This document shows, piece after piece, positions 1 through 5,941 of a stretch of 10,138 nucleotides of DNA. Position numbers and translations under genes: made by a program. Each line of letters begins with the position of its first letter. Positions within the stretch are counted from its first letter, which is position 1. The DNA is from Baffinella frigidus (taxonomy: Eukaryota > Cryptophyceae > Cryptomonadales > Baffinellaceae). The DNA is taken from positions 112,434 to 122,571 of the forward strand of contig MU646437.1 in NCBI GenBank assembly GCA_026770585.1, given 5' to 3'. The notes beneath the pieces are model-generated. The model worked only from the letters and a program-made list of their open reading frames with translations. It was not told where the DNA came from and ran no database searches.

Positions 1-58
1 GGGGGGGGGGGGGGGGGGGGGGGAGAGAGAGAGAGAGAGAGGGGGAGGGAGGGAGAGG
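1..58. repeat. poly-G and GA simple repeat
   Basis: The window opens with 23 consecutive G residues, then about nine AG dinucleotides, then G-runs broken by single A residues. It is a purine-only tract on the plus strand with G-quadruplex and triplex potential. It could mark a contig edge, where polymerase slippage makes the exact length unreliable. Confidence 0.9.
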
Positions 59-111
59 GTGTCGCGGCGGAAGGGACGTGACGCGGCGCTCCTCCTGGGT
101 GGCATCGCCAG

Positions 112-131
112 GAACCCTAAACCCTAAACCT
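112..131. repeat. short interstitial telomere-like repeat
   Basis: Two to three CCCTAAA-type units lie in otherwise unique sequence. CCCTAAA (TTTAGGG on the other strand) is the telomere unit of plants and many algae and alveolates. The array is far too short to be a functional telomere. The same motif family recurs at about 829-880, 1107-1186, 1637-1655, 1869-1885, 6267-6400 and 6599-6630. Confidence 0.75.
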
Positions 132-140
132 TAATCAGTT

Positions 141-154
141 GATCCACGTGGATC
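141..154. other. perfect 14-bp palindrome with central CACGTG
   Basis: GATCCACGTGGATC is its own reverse complement and contains the CACGTG core that bHLH/bZIP factors bind in plants (G-box). No gene start is visible beside it, so a regulatory role is only a possibility. Confidence 0.5.
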
Positions 155-222
155 CAGTGCAGCGCGACTCTGCCGCGCGATGCAGGTGCACGCTCTCCCC
201 TTTCAACCATGTTGAGCGCACA

Positions 223-238
223 CCTCCTAGCTAGGAGG
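223..238. other. perfect 16-bp palindrome
   Basis: CCTCCTAGCTAGGAGG is a perfect inverted repeat without a loop. It lies 69 bp after the previous palindrome. Function is unknown. It could bind a dimeric factor or be chance. Confidence 0.45.
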
Positions 239-370
239 ACATCCACGCGGCATCATTCCGAGTGGAGGTTGCACGATGTCCCGTGGTTTCCGGTGACGGA
301 TGCCTGGCTCTGTCTCTGTCTCTTTGGGATCACCAATTTGGTGGCGTGATTATGTACATACTCTGACGCG

Positions 371-571
371 CATTCGTGACGTGATTCCTCAGACGTCCCT
401 GCCCTTTGAACACATGGATGCATTGGTGACGTGCTTCCTCTGACGTCTCTGCCCTTTGTACACTTGGATGCATTGGAGTGACGAGATGCCGGTGACGTGG
501 CATTGGTGACGTCATTCCTCTGGGGTGTGTAGATGGATGGATTCCTCTGACCCTGCATTCGTGTGACGTGG
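371..571. repeat. 50-bp tandem repeat, two good copies plus degenerate tail
   Basis: Positions 371-420 and 421-470 are two 50-bp units sharing CATTSGTGACGTG, a TTCCTC block, GACGT, and CTGCCCTTTG near the 3' part, with a handful of differences. Degenerate pieces of the unit continue from 471 to about 571, again starting with CATTGG/CATTCG and GTGACGT. One tail copy contains TGACGTCA (507-514), the cAMP-response-element palindrome, but this follows from the repeat unit rather than from a recognisable promoter. The reading frames crossing this area are open only through the repeat and are not called. Confidence 0.8.
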
Positions 572-629
572 CAGGAGCCACCCGTGGATCGAACACGCCA
601 CCCAGAAGCGCAACAATGAGGTGCCTTGA

Positions 630-770
630 GGGTTCAGGGGTGAGGGTTCAGGGTTCAGGGTTCAGGGGTGAGGGTGGAGGGTGGCTGGTGAAGGGTGGAG
701 GGTGGAGGGTGGAGGGTGGATGGTTGAGGGTGGGGAGGTGGACAGGGTCGACCTCGAAGGTGAGAGGCGG
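630..770. repeat. G-rich minisatellite (TTCAGGG then GGGTGGA units)
   Basis: TTCAGGG/GTGAGGG units at 630-675 pass into about six GGGTGGA-type heptamers up to about 740. The plus strand is strongly G-rich with regularly spaced GGG runs, so G-quadruplex formation is plausible. Confidence 0.85.
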
Positions 771-828
771 GGCGTAAAGAGGGCTGGCCTCCCAGAAGCG
801 CAAGCGCGACAATGAGGTGCCTTGCCCC

Positions 829-880
829 ATAAACCCTAAACCCTAATCTCCAAACCCTCAACCCTCAACTCTAAACCCTA
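829..880. repeat. C-rich telomere-like repeat
   Basis: Degenerate CCCTAAA, CCCTAAT, CCCTCAA heptamers with the C-rich strand on plus, opposite in orientation to the preceding G-rich block at 630-770. A transcript could pair the two blocks. Confidence 0.8.
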
Positions 881-939
881 AACTTCCTCGTGTCGTTGTG
901 ACTCTCAGCGCTGCAGAAGCGCAACGATCAGGTGCCTTG

Positions 940-1058
940 AGGGTTGATGGTTCAGGGTTCAGGGGTCAGGGTTCAGGGGTCAGGGGTCAGGGGTCAGGGG
1001 TCAGGGTTCAGGGGTCAGGGGTCAGGGGTCAGGGGTCAGGGGTCAGGGTTCAGGGTTC
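940..1058. repeat. 7-bp minisatellite, GGGGTCA/GGGTTCA
   Basis: About sixteen heptamers alternate between GGGGTCA and GGGTTCA. The frame through it gives an artificial QGSGVRG-type repeat peptide. The heptamer is a TTTAGGG variant and is quadruplex-prone. Confidence 0.9.
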
Positions 1059-1106
1059 GGACACAGCATGTTATGCCACCCAGAGGCGCAACAATGAGGT
1101 GTCTTG

Positions 1107-1186
1107 CCCCCTAAACCCTAAATCCGAAACCCGAACCCCTAACCTCTTAACCCTAGACCCTGAACCCTGAACCCTAAACCCTCAAC
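1107..1186. repeat. C-rich telomere-like repeat, second block
   Basis: CCCTAAA, CCGAAAC, CCCTGAA and related heptamers with the C strand on plus. This is the counterpart of the block at 829-880 in the second half of the higher-order repeat, and is complementary in character to the G-rich block at 940-1058. Confidence 0.85.
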
Positions 1187-1219
1187 ATCCGCTTGTTGTG
1201 ATAACTCTCAGCGATGCAG

Positions 1220-1450
1220 CCCCTTGCAGCCTCCATCTCTCGATGGGGAGACAGCACCGTTTCGTGATCCCATAGTACGACTGCCACCAACCCTCACAGT
1301 CTCAGCAAATCGTCGAATTTGAGGTCACGTATTTCCCTTGGAGGCCGCCGGATTCCGGCGTCCGTGGAGCCATTTCGCCTTGAAATTGACAATCGAAAAT
1401 TATTGATTTGCTCAGCCCGTGAGGGTGGGTGGTGTGGAAAGCTGTCCACG
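1220..1450. other. unique sequence, nothing recognised
   Basis: No sustained open frame with coding character, no RNA gene and no repeat stands out. It contains a short AT-rich patch around 1388-1412. Confidence 0.5.
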
Positions 1451-1454
1451 GCTA

Positions 1455-1586
1455 TCTCACTACGCTCCGGACTAACACGCGAGAGAGTCTGAACGCCGAG
1501 AGAAAATCACCCTGCAGGGTAAAGCATCTGTAAAGCACCCCGAAAATCGTCGTGTTAGTCTCGCTACGCTCTGGACTAACACGACG
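1455..1586. repeat. 25-bp direct repeat, second copy forming a hairpin
   Basis: Positions 1455-1479 and 1559-1583 match at 23 of 25 bases (core CTACGCTC-GGACTAACACG). The second copy lies in a perfect 13-bp inverted repeat, 1548-1560 against 1574-1586, with a 13-nt loop. The first copy has lost the left arm. A smaller hairpin, CACACCC/GGGTGTG with a 4-nt loop, follows at 1617-1634. No coding function is visible. Confidence 0.75.
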
Positions 1587-1663
1587 TGATCAGTGTCTTC
1601 CCTAGTGCAGACGCTCCACACCCCAGAGGGTGTGCCTAAACCCTGAAACCCCTGTAATCGCAG

Positions 1664-1717
1664 CTGAACGAGCGGCGACGCGCGATCATGCTCATCTCCA
1701 ACCTCCCGAACCTCAAA
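1664..1717 (+). pseudogene. leucine-rich mini-exon, copy 1 (truncated)
   Basis: After a CAG acceptor ending at 1663, an open stretch reads LNERRRAIMLISNLPNLK. The same peptide recurs at 1900 and, in part, at 2041. Spacing of I/L residues around SNLPNLK resembles part of a leucine-rich repeat, but one unit is not enough to assign that family. Similarity to copy 2 begins upstream in a CCTAAACCC-type intron piece and ends at CTCAAA, where the element at 1722-1861 interrupts it. Past that junction the frame runs into the element and stops at 1781-1783. The minus strand is also open here (FEVREVGDEH), so strand is inferred from the AG acceptor. It is probably a broken exon copy. Confidence 0.4.
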
Positions 1718-1721
1718 GGGT

Positions 1722-1861
1722 TCCACACGGTGGACTACGAACCTTTCATCAAAAGTCAACATGCCTTGAGGCAATTAACTTGAAGGATTTTCTGGAACAA
1801 TTTGGTCACGTTACACCCTGGAATCCAGGGTCAACGAAACCTTGGTAGCCCACCGTGTGGA
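1722..1861. mobile_element. fold-back element with terminal inverted repeats, copy M1 (140 bp)
   Basis: The ends are inverted repeats: TCCACACGGTGGACTAC at the left matches the reverse complement of GTAGCCCACCGTGTGGA at the right with one mismatch over 17. It is flanked on both sides by GGGT (1718-1721 and 1862-1865), a possible 4-bp target duplication. It has no coding capacity. Inside are two small hairpins: 1762-1765 with 1770-1773, and 1815-1822 with 1824-1831. A second copy (M4) lies at 8376-8516. The layout fits a non-autonomous MITE or a structured repeat. No transposase is present to settle the family. Confidence 0.65.
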
Positions 1862-1899
1862 GGGTTAACCCCTAAACCCGGAACCTCTTGTGCGCGCAG

Positions 1900-1972
1900 C
1901 TCAACGAGCGACGACGCGCGATCATGCTCATCTCCAACCTCCCGAACCTCAAAAACGTATCGACCCGCTCCC
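1900..1972 (+). pseudogene. leucine-rich mini-exon, copy 2
   Basis: A CAG acceptor at 1897-1899 precedes a frame reading LNERRRAIMLISNLPNLKNV followed by STRS. The first 18 codons are nearly identical to copy 1, 236 bp upstream, with silent or near-silent differences (CTGAAC/CTCAAC, CGGCGA/CGACGA). That pattern suggests the protein reading was once under selection. The upstream intron piece (CCTAAACCCGGAACC) is duplicated with it. No clear GT donor closes the exon: the frame drifts into CCTTTTTATGCGTG. Function is not recognised. Confidence 0.4.
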
Positions 1973-2040
1973 CTTTTTATGCGTGTCCCTCCAGGACGCG
2001 CCCGCACTAACCACGGAGGGCTCTTGGGGGGTTATTTAAA

Positions 2041-2243
2041 TGATGCTCATCGCAATGGTGCTCATCTCCAACCTCCCGAACCTCAAAAACGTATCGACCC
2101 GCCCGAGATATAGCCATTGTGTAGTAACTTTCATTGCCTTTGGAGCCATTCCACCCCACAGTAGGCCAGACACGAGGTTGCAACAACCCCCCGCCCCTCC
2201 TCGTTCCCTGCACGTGTGTCCCCCTTGCTGCACACCTCTCTAG
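2041..2243 (+). pseudogene. leucine-rich mini-exon, copy 3, in a 67-codon open frame
   Basis: From ATG at 2041 the frame reads MMLIAMVLISNLPNLKNV and then STRP, sharing LISNLPNLKNVSTR with copy 2. The upstream LNERRRAI segment is replaced by a partial duplication of the ATGCTCATC motif. Downstream (about 2110-2243) the frame becomes proline- and cysteine-rich and does not resemble the first part, so the open frame is probably fortuitous there. The stop is TAG at 2241-2243. A short protein is possible but unlikely. Confidence 0.3.
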
Positions 2244-2246
2244 TTG

Positions 2247-2280
2247 AAAACTCGAAAATAGTTGAGGGATTTTGAGTTTT
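2247..2280. other. small AT-rich inverted repeat
   Basis: AAAACTCGAAAAT (2247-2259) pairs with ATTTTGAGTTTT (2269-2280) with one unpaired base, followed by a T-run. It looks like a terminator-style hairpin, but no gene end can be tied to it. Confidence 0.35.
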
Positions 2281-2304
2281 TTCACCTGAGTTGCATCTCT
2301 CCCA

Positions 2305-2467
2305 TCCATACAGCGGGCGACGAAGGTCTTTTCGGCCCAAATCGGGCCATCTTTCCGTTACCTTATCCATAGGAACCCCCCTATGCCCCTACGGGTTGCC
2401 TACCGTAGGGTCGCAGGTCTTGTCGCTTCAGGGTTATTCAAAATCCCTTCGAAGTCCGCTGTGTGGA
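2305..2467 (-). mobile_element. fold-back element with terminal inverted repeats, copy M2 (163 bp)
   Basis: The left end TCCATACAGCGGGCGACGAAGG and the reverse complement of the right end, TCCACACAGCGGACTTCGAAGG, are inverted repeats. Read on the minus strand, about 115 bp of its interior aligns with 8132-8245 (element M3), including GATTTTGAATAAC, GACCCTACG-TAGGCAACCCG and GGATAAGGTAAC. It contains an internal hairpin CCCTACG/CGTAGGG and another GGCCC/GGGCC. No obvious target duplication flanks it. The frames crossing it share the shadow peptide VGTPL-PYGLP with M3 because both come from the repeat. Confidence 0.65.
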
Positions 2468-2639
2468 CAGCATAGGTGCTTTAGCATGATGCGACACGCA
2501 AAACACATTGCGACAGAGGCGTGGTGTCGTGTTCTGGCCGTGTTCTACGCCAAGTGTTATTGCGCCGCGGGATGGCTCAAATGCCTAGACTTTTGGCGTG
2601 TTTTCCGGGCGAGAATCAACTTTACTCGTGTCTCGACAC

Positions 2640-2890
2640 GAAAATGAAATGCTCACGTTTGACCTGGCGTGGCGTGTCGTTGTTGACGCTTAGGTAGGTC
2701 CGTTTGTACATTTAGTATCGTAGAGTCTAAGAAGCACTTAGTTCGTGCCCTCTCAGGACGCCTTCAGTTTATGGTCCAACGTCGTAAGTTCAATAATGAT
2801 AACAAGCCCGGTTAGGTTAAGAGGGCAATGGATAAGATTCTAGTACAAATCGTTTAGATGGACTGTATCTATGAAGCCCTCAATGGCTGC
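2640..2890. other. unique sequence, nothing recognised
   Basis: No long coding frame, RNA gene or clear repeat is visible between M2 and the 35-bp tandem repeat. A small perfect inverted repeat CGTGTC-TC-GACACG sits near 2628-2641. Confidence 0.45.
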
Positions 2891-2896
2891 TGAGTG

Positions 2897-2966
2897 GTCT
2901 GCGGTTTCGTGTTTCTCGTTGGTGACAACAAGTCTGCAGTCTTGTGTTTCTCGTTGGTGACAACAA
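2897..2966. repeat. 35-bp tandem duplication
   Basis: Two adjacent 35-bp copies (2897-2931, 2932-2966) differ at about three positions and share GTGTTTCTCGTTGGTGACAA. The duplication ends just before the candidate acceptor of the next mini-exon, so it is an intron-side duplication if that exon is real. Confidence 0.85.
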
Positions 2967-2978
2967 GTCCGCGCACAG

Positions 2979-3029
2979 GCGAAACTGGAGTGCATCAAGC
3001 AGCTCACCTCCAACCTTCGGAACGTCAGG
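2979..3029 (+). pseudogene. leucine-rich mini-exon, diverged copy 4
   Basis: Preceded by CACAG (acceptor at 2977-2978) and followed by GTGCGC (possible donor at 3030-3031), this 51-nt segment is exactly 17 codons: AKLECIKQLTSNLRNVR. The pattern I-x2-L-x-S-N-L-x-N-[LV]-[KR] matches the mini-exons at 1664, 1900 and 2041, so it is probably a distant relative. It has the best exon boundaries of the four and could be functional. Immediately downstream is a 12-C run and tandem repeats. Function is not recognised. Confidence 0.4.
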
Positions 3030-3039
3030 GTGCGCAACA

Positions 3040-3171
3040 CCCCCCCCCCCCTGCCAGAAGGAACACCCCGGATTCAGTCGTGAAAAAATAGGACCACCCC
3101 GGATTCAGTCGTGAAAAATAGGAACACCCCGGATTCAGATGTAAAACACCCCGGATTCAGTCGTGAAATCG
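3040..3171. repeat. C-run followed by about 31-bp tandem repeat
   Basis: A run of 12 C (3040-3051) precedes four copies of a unit containing CACCCCGGATTCAG, starting at 3064, 3095, 3125 and 3147 (spacings 31, 30, 22). The last copies are shortened by loss of the AAAATAGGA segment. No spacers are present, so it is a plain tandem repeat. Confidence 0.85.
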
Positions 3172-3185
3172 ACCCCTTGACTGCC

Positions 3186-3327
3186 CTTATCCGGGGAAAC
3201 CTATGTTTGTTTCATTTCTTGGCAACGAAAATTACTACACGATTCGTTGTTCCTAGTAATATTCAAGTATTCGTGTAATAATTTTCGTTGCCAAGAAATG
3301 AAAGAAAAATATGTTTCCCCGGATAAG
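3186..3327. mobile_element. long near-perfect hairpin / fold-back MITE
   Basis: Left arm 3186-3242 and right arm 3271-3327 are 57 bp each and complementary at all but about four positions, with a 28-nt loop. The ends read TTATCCGGGGAAAC on both strands and are flanked by GCCC on both sides, a possible 4-bp target duplication. It has no coding capacity. It is either a non-autonomous fold-back transposon or, if transcribed, a pre-miRNA/siRNA-like hairpin. The arm similarity is too high to be chance. Confidence 0.75.
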
Positions 3328-3347
3328 CCCCGCATGTCGACACCGGC

Positions 3348-3545
3348 GGCGTGGCTCTGAGGGCGGCAACAAAACGATGGGCTGCAACTCTCTTTTAAAA
3401 AGTCGACTTGCCCTGCGGCAGTTGACTTTTTAAAATGTCAACTTGCCCTGTGGTAGTTGACTTTAAGGTTTTTCATGGTACGCTCCTGATCATCGCGGCG
3501 TGGCTCTGAGGTCGGCAAATGGCGGCGTGACTCTGAGAGCGGCAA
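3348..3545. repeat. dispersed 22-bp repeat GGCGTGRCTCTGAG
   Basis: Three copies of a 22-bp segment, GGCGTGRCTCTGAG followed by a CGGCAA-ending tail, lie at 3348-3369, 3497-3518 and 3524-3545. A partial copy lies at about 3978-3991. The last two are tandem at 27 bp. Confidence 0.7.
3393..3463. repeat. tandem inverted-repeat units around GTTGACTT
   Basis: TTTTAAAAAGTCGAC (3393-3407) pairs with GTTGACTTTTTAAAA (3421-3435) with one mismatch. A second, shorter version (GTCAACTTGCCCTGTGGTAGTTGACTTT) follows directly, so the hairpin has been duplicated at roughly 35-bp spacing. The GTTGACTT core recurs across the window. Confidence 0.7.
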
Positions 3546-3622
3546 TAGTACCACGAAAATAAAGTACTCAGTGAGAAGGCTCGGTACAAAGACAGCGTAT
3601 TAACCGAAATGTCTCGGCGCAG

Positions 3623-3650
3623 AGGTTCGAGGATATGCCGGTGCAGGAAG
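3623..3650 (+). pseudogene. RFEDMPVQE mini-exon, copy 1 (truncated)
   Basis: After CGCAG (ends 3622) the frame reads RFEDMPVQEA, then diverges from the other copies. Upstream it shares AAAGTACT..GCTCGGTACAAAGACA and GCGTATTAACCGAAAT (3561-3610) with the region before copies 2, 3 and 4, so the intron 3' end was duplicated together with the exon. Probably a decayed copy. Confidence 0.35.
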
Positions 3651-3696
3651 CTTCCCTTATCTTCTTTAAAGCTCCTCTTCACAGGTCCCAACCTTC

Positions 3697-3734
3697 TGAA
3701 AAATGATCAACTTCTCAAAATGATCAACTACTGA
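3697..3734. repeat. 18-19-bp tandem duplication
   Basis: AAAATGATCAACT occurs twice in succession. No other function is apparent. Confidence 0.6.
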
Positions 3735-3759
3735 CCACTCTCCGCAAATATCGGCGCAG

Positions 3760-3807
3760 AAGTTCGAGGACACGCCGGTGCAAGAAGAGGGCGCAAAACG
3801 CGATGCC
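3760..3807 (+). pseudogene. RFEDMPVQE mini-exon, copy 2
   Basis: Follows CGGCGCAG and reads KFEDTPVQEEGAKRDA. A fragment of the exon, GATGCCGGTGCAAGAAG, is duplicated immediately downstream (3802-3818). The acidic-to-basic order EEGAK matches EAGAK in the best copy at 4149. Probably a degenerate duplicate without a usable donor. Confidence 0.35.
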
Positions 3808-3932
3808 GGTGCAAGAAGCGCAAAAGGCGAAAGACAGCGTAGCGTATTAACCGAACTTTCGATAAAAATACAGTACTCATTAAGAATGCTCGGTACAAAG
3901 ACAGGTTTTTGACCGAAAATGGCTCGGTGCAG

Positions 3933-3992
3933 AGGTTCGAGGACATGCCGGTGCAGGAAGTGGGCGCGGAAGGCGGTCGGCGTGACTCTTAG
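3933..3992 (+). pseudogene. RFEDMPVQE mini-exon, copy 3
   Basis: Follows TCGGTGCAG and reads RFEDMPVQEVGAEGGRRDS before a TAG stop at 3990-3992. The first 14 codons correspond to the copy at 4149. The 32-bp tandem array begins at its stop codon, so the array seems to have grown at the end of this copy. Likely broken. Confidence 0.35.
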
Positions 3993-4118
3993 GTACTAAG
4001 TAAGAATGGCTCGGTATTAATAAGGTACTAAGTAAGAATGGCTCGGTATTAATCAAGTACTAAGTAAGAATGGCTCGGTAATAATAAAGTCCTAAGTAAG
4101 AATGGCTCGGTATTAATA
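3991..4118. repeat. 32-bp tandem array, four contiguous copies
   Basis: Units start at 3991, 4023, 4055 and 4087, each 32 bp with one to three differences (core CTAAGTAAGAATGGCTCGGT). There are no spacers. Diverged single units occur upstream at about 3561-3590 and 3869-3900, next to exon copies 1 and 3. The array is therefore an amplified piece of the same intron. Confidence 0.92.
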
Positions 4119-4148
4119 CAGCGTATTGACCGAAATCTCGGTGTGCAG

Positions 4149-4215
4149 AGGTTCGAGGACATACCGGTGCACGAAGCGGGCGCGAAAGGCGACTACATGT
4201 TCCTCGTTGAAGCAG
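4149..4215 (+). CDS. candidate internal exon, RFEDIPVHEAGAKGDYMF
   Basis: This is the most intact of four related copies. TGTGCAG ends at 4148, the frame reads RFEDIPVHEAGAKGDYMF and continues LVEA, and CAG|GTGCCT provides a possible donor at 4216-4217. The exon is 67 nt: 22 codons plus one base. If not spliced, the frame continues to a stop at 4353-4355. The peptide is mixed acidic and hydrophobic with no motif I recognise. The related copies at 3623, 3760 and 3933 lose the frame after 10-19 codons. Whether this copy is used depends on transcripts. It may also be a decayed duplicate. Confidence 0.35.
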
Positions 4216-4242
4216 GTGCCTCACACCACGCGACGATAACCT

Positions 4243-4365
4243 GTGTATCAAATCTGTTACGCACTTCTATTATTTATGTACGACTAAAAAACCTTGTTTG
4301 GAATCCGCGCGAAGTTGTCAGATTTGTGGGTGAGTTGACTTTGATATCATGCTAATTTGATACAC
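4243..4365. other. inverted repeat GTGTATCAAAT
   Basis: GTGTATCAAAT (4243-4253) and its complement ATTTGATACAC (4355-4365) are 101 bp apart. This could mark the ends of a small degenerate element, but no further terminal similarity is clear. Confidence 0.3.
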
Positions 4366-4391
4366 GTGGCAACCTGTGCCTCACGTGCCCA

Positions 4392-4463
4392 CATAACCTG
4401 TTTACACTGCCCGAGGTTGCCTCACCCATAACCTGTTGTCCGAGGTCCTCCACATAACCTGTT
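4392..4463. repeat. short direct repeats CATAACCTGTT
   Basis: Exact copies at 4392-4402, 4427-4437 and 4453-4463, interleaved with CCGAGGT and CCTCAC or CCTCCAC. It is a small degenerate tandem array. A related GATAACCTGTG lies near 4235. Confidence 0.7.
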
Positions 4464-4592
4464 AGTTGAAAGGGTTATGCAGTGGCCCAGCCCCACCGTG
4501 AGTGGCAGGGAAAGCACTTGGCACCAAGTCCGTTCGGACTGCGGCATCACCGTGTGTCAATCGCGTCAAACGCTACGTGTTTCTCCCGGCGC

Positions 4593-4684
4593 TACTCTCG
4601 CTCTCTCGCTCTCTCGCTCGCGCTCTCGCCAACGCTCTGGCTCGCTCTCTATCGCGCGCTCTCTCTCTCTCTCCACATCTCGCT
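4593..4684. repeat. CT / TCGCTCTC microsatellite
   Basis: A pyrimidine-rich run of CTCTCG and CT dinucleotides. Frames open through it on both strands give artificial Ser/Leu or Arg/Glu peptides. The 201-codon minus-strand frame from 5178 to 4573 ends in it and is not considered a gene. Confidence 0.85.
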
Positions 4685-4689
4685 CCGTG

Positions 4690-5240
4690 CGGTGTCAAGT
4701 GCTTCCCGGGCCCAACAGCAGTGGAGCTAACCGGGCCTCCTCTGCAATGCAGGTGCCGTGACCGTGTCAGTTGGCGGCGAACAGGTGCGGCATGCCGACA
4801 CACCCCTCCTTTCCGCCACGATTTTCTTGGCAACATACAAGTGCAATCTTGCCTGTCAGGATCAAGGTTCGTTGCGTCGTGAGCTACCGTTGCAATCCCC
4901 ACCTCTTGCGCGCGTGAGCAAGTACCCACGCCCCTGCTGACCCCTTCTGGGGAGCTTGCAGGAGAAATCTGGTCGAAATTGCTGCTAATAAGATGTCTTT
5001 GTACCGAGCAGTTCATAATTTGAACCACAAAAATACATGGTCCGATCCGCGACACCCACTGTGAGGCGATCGATGCTGCTCTTTCCACTGCACCTGGGTT
5101 CTGGTCGTTCCTTTTGCTTTTCGACTGCCGGTCAGAGCGCTGCCCACCGAGACAAAAGTTGAGAGTGGAACATCTCAAAGCAAAAGTGGAACCTCCCTTA
5201 ACTTAAGGTAACGGTGAAAAATTTGCTTCGAAGCCCACTT
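4690..5240. other. mostly unique sequence, no gene recognised
   Basis: Only small features are visible. A 16-bp inverted copy of GCTCGGTACAAAGACA (also at 3579-3594 and 3888-3903) lies at 4994-5009. A palindrome CCTTAACTTAAGG lies at 5196-5208. Open frames have no compositional or motif support. Confidence 0.4.
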
Positions 5241-5277
5241 TGTGAATGGATCGGAATCTGAGAGGCGCGCTGGGCGC

Positions 5278-5395
5278 GGCAACTTTTGGAGGCGGCACAA
5301 CTTATCGAAAATTGAGTGGCAACATTTGCAGGTGGCATCAACTTATCAGAATCTTAGTGGCAACATTTGCAGGTGGCACAACTTCCGCAGGAGGA
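5278..5395. repeat. 40-41-bp tandem repeat, three copies
   Basis: Units start at 5278, 5318 and 5359 and share GGCAACATTTGCAGGTGGC and CAACTTATC. Each later unit contains TTTGCAG|GTGGC, which could serve as either splice site. The 40/41-bp spacing shifts reading frame between copies, which argues against a coding repeat. A 148-codon frame (5246-5692) starts here but reads the units in different frames and has no recognisable domain. Confidence 0.8.
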
Positions 5396-5399
5396 GGGT

Positions 5400-5935
5400 C
5401 AGGAGCTTCTCAATGCTCAAAAGTACCCCCCCCTCTTCAGCCCGATTCCCACTTGCCACGCCAGATTCTTGGAAGGGGTTGCCAAAAATCGATTTCCCCT
5501 CAAGGCAGTGGTTTTCAAAAGTCGACAGTCCTATCCTGTAAGGTTCTAAAACATTTAACCCCCTCCTCCAATCTGTCGTGGCGAGACCAGAAAAGGGACG
5601 ATTTTGAAACCGGGTTTCCTTTATTTAAGAAATCGTCTTTACTTCCAGCCTCGAGTGGTCCGTGTCCTTCTGCTTCGCGCGATTTTGTCTAACAAAATGA
5701 TTGAAATACGCTGCGCGTTTTAAGTCCCCCCCGGACCCCCCCACCTTCTTGCCGCCGCAGTGATTGGGGTTGGGGTTCGGATGATGAGAGGGGGGGGCGG
5801 GCAGACGCTGAAACGGCTCACTCACTCCTGGCGTTACGCAGCTCTGCTGAGATGTCTTGACGATCTGTACCCCCCATGTCTCGACTATCACGTGCGACGC
5901 TGGGTGCCGTCGTCGTGAGACTTTCATAGGATAAC
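5400..5935. other. no gene recognised; several C- and G-runs
   Basis: Homopolymer tracts occur near 5425, 5725, 5740 and 5791. Otherwise the sequence is unique and I see no supported coding or RNA feature. Confidence 0.4.
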
Positions 5936-5941
5936 AGACTG

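Larger units (their letters stand above)
598..1219. repeat. higher-order repeat: 26-bp coding-like motif alternating with telomere-like minisatellites
   Basis: A motif beginning CAGAAGCGCAACAATGAGG and ending GTGCCTTG occurs four times in direct orientation at 603-628, 793-824, 914-939 and 1081-1106. Copies 1 and 3 (311 bp apart) are followed by G-rich TTCAGGG-type repeats. Copies 2 and 4 (288 bp apart) are followed by C-rich CCCTAAA-type repeats. A second shared block, CTCTCAGCG-TGCAG, ends each half (to 916 and to 1219). Each motif copy starts at a CAG that could be an intron acceptor, and the only length difference is a 6-bp insertion in copy 2, which keeps frame. It reads either KRNNEVP or SATMRCL depending on frame. 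It may be a duplicated micro-exon or simply a repeat unit. The open frames here run through simple repeats and are not convincing genes. Confidence 0.75.

Noticed and set aside
507-514. CRE promoter element TGACGTCA
   Set aside because: It arises from degeneration of the 50-bp tandem repeat, and no gene start follows.
112-1186. True chromosome end (telomere)
   Set aside because: The units are degenerate, short, occur in both orientations and are embedded in other sequence, so they are interstitial.
1472-1774. 100-codon minus-strand frame containing FEVREVGDEH, which recurs at 2007-2309
   Set aside because: The recurrence is explained by the plus-strand mini-exon duplication, which has the acceptor signal. 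Minus-strand coding cannot be excluded but has less support.
3615-3650. tRNA, because of GAGGTTCGAGGA resembling a T-loop
   Set aside because: There is no acceptor stem, anticodon arm or conserved spacing around it. The sequence is part of the repeated RFEDMPVQE segment.
3991-4118. CRISPR array
   Set aside because: The 32-bp repeats are contiguous without spacers, there are no cas genes, and the setting is eukaryotic.
4573-5178. 201-codon open frame on the minus strand
   Set aside because: No recognisable motif or regular composition. Its last 35 or so codons come from the CT microsatellite. Kept out for lack of support.
5246-5692. 148-codon open frame on the plus strand
   Set aside because: It begins in a 40/41-bp tandem repeat that is read in different frames from copy to copy, and the remainder has no protein-like signature.
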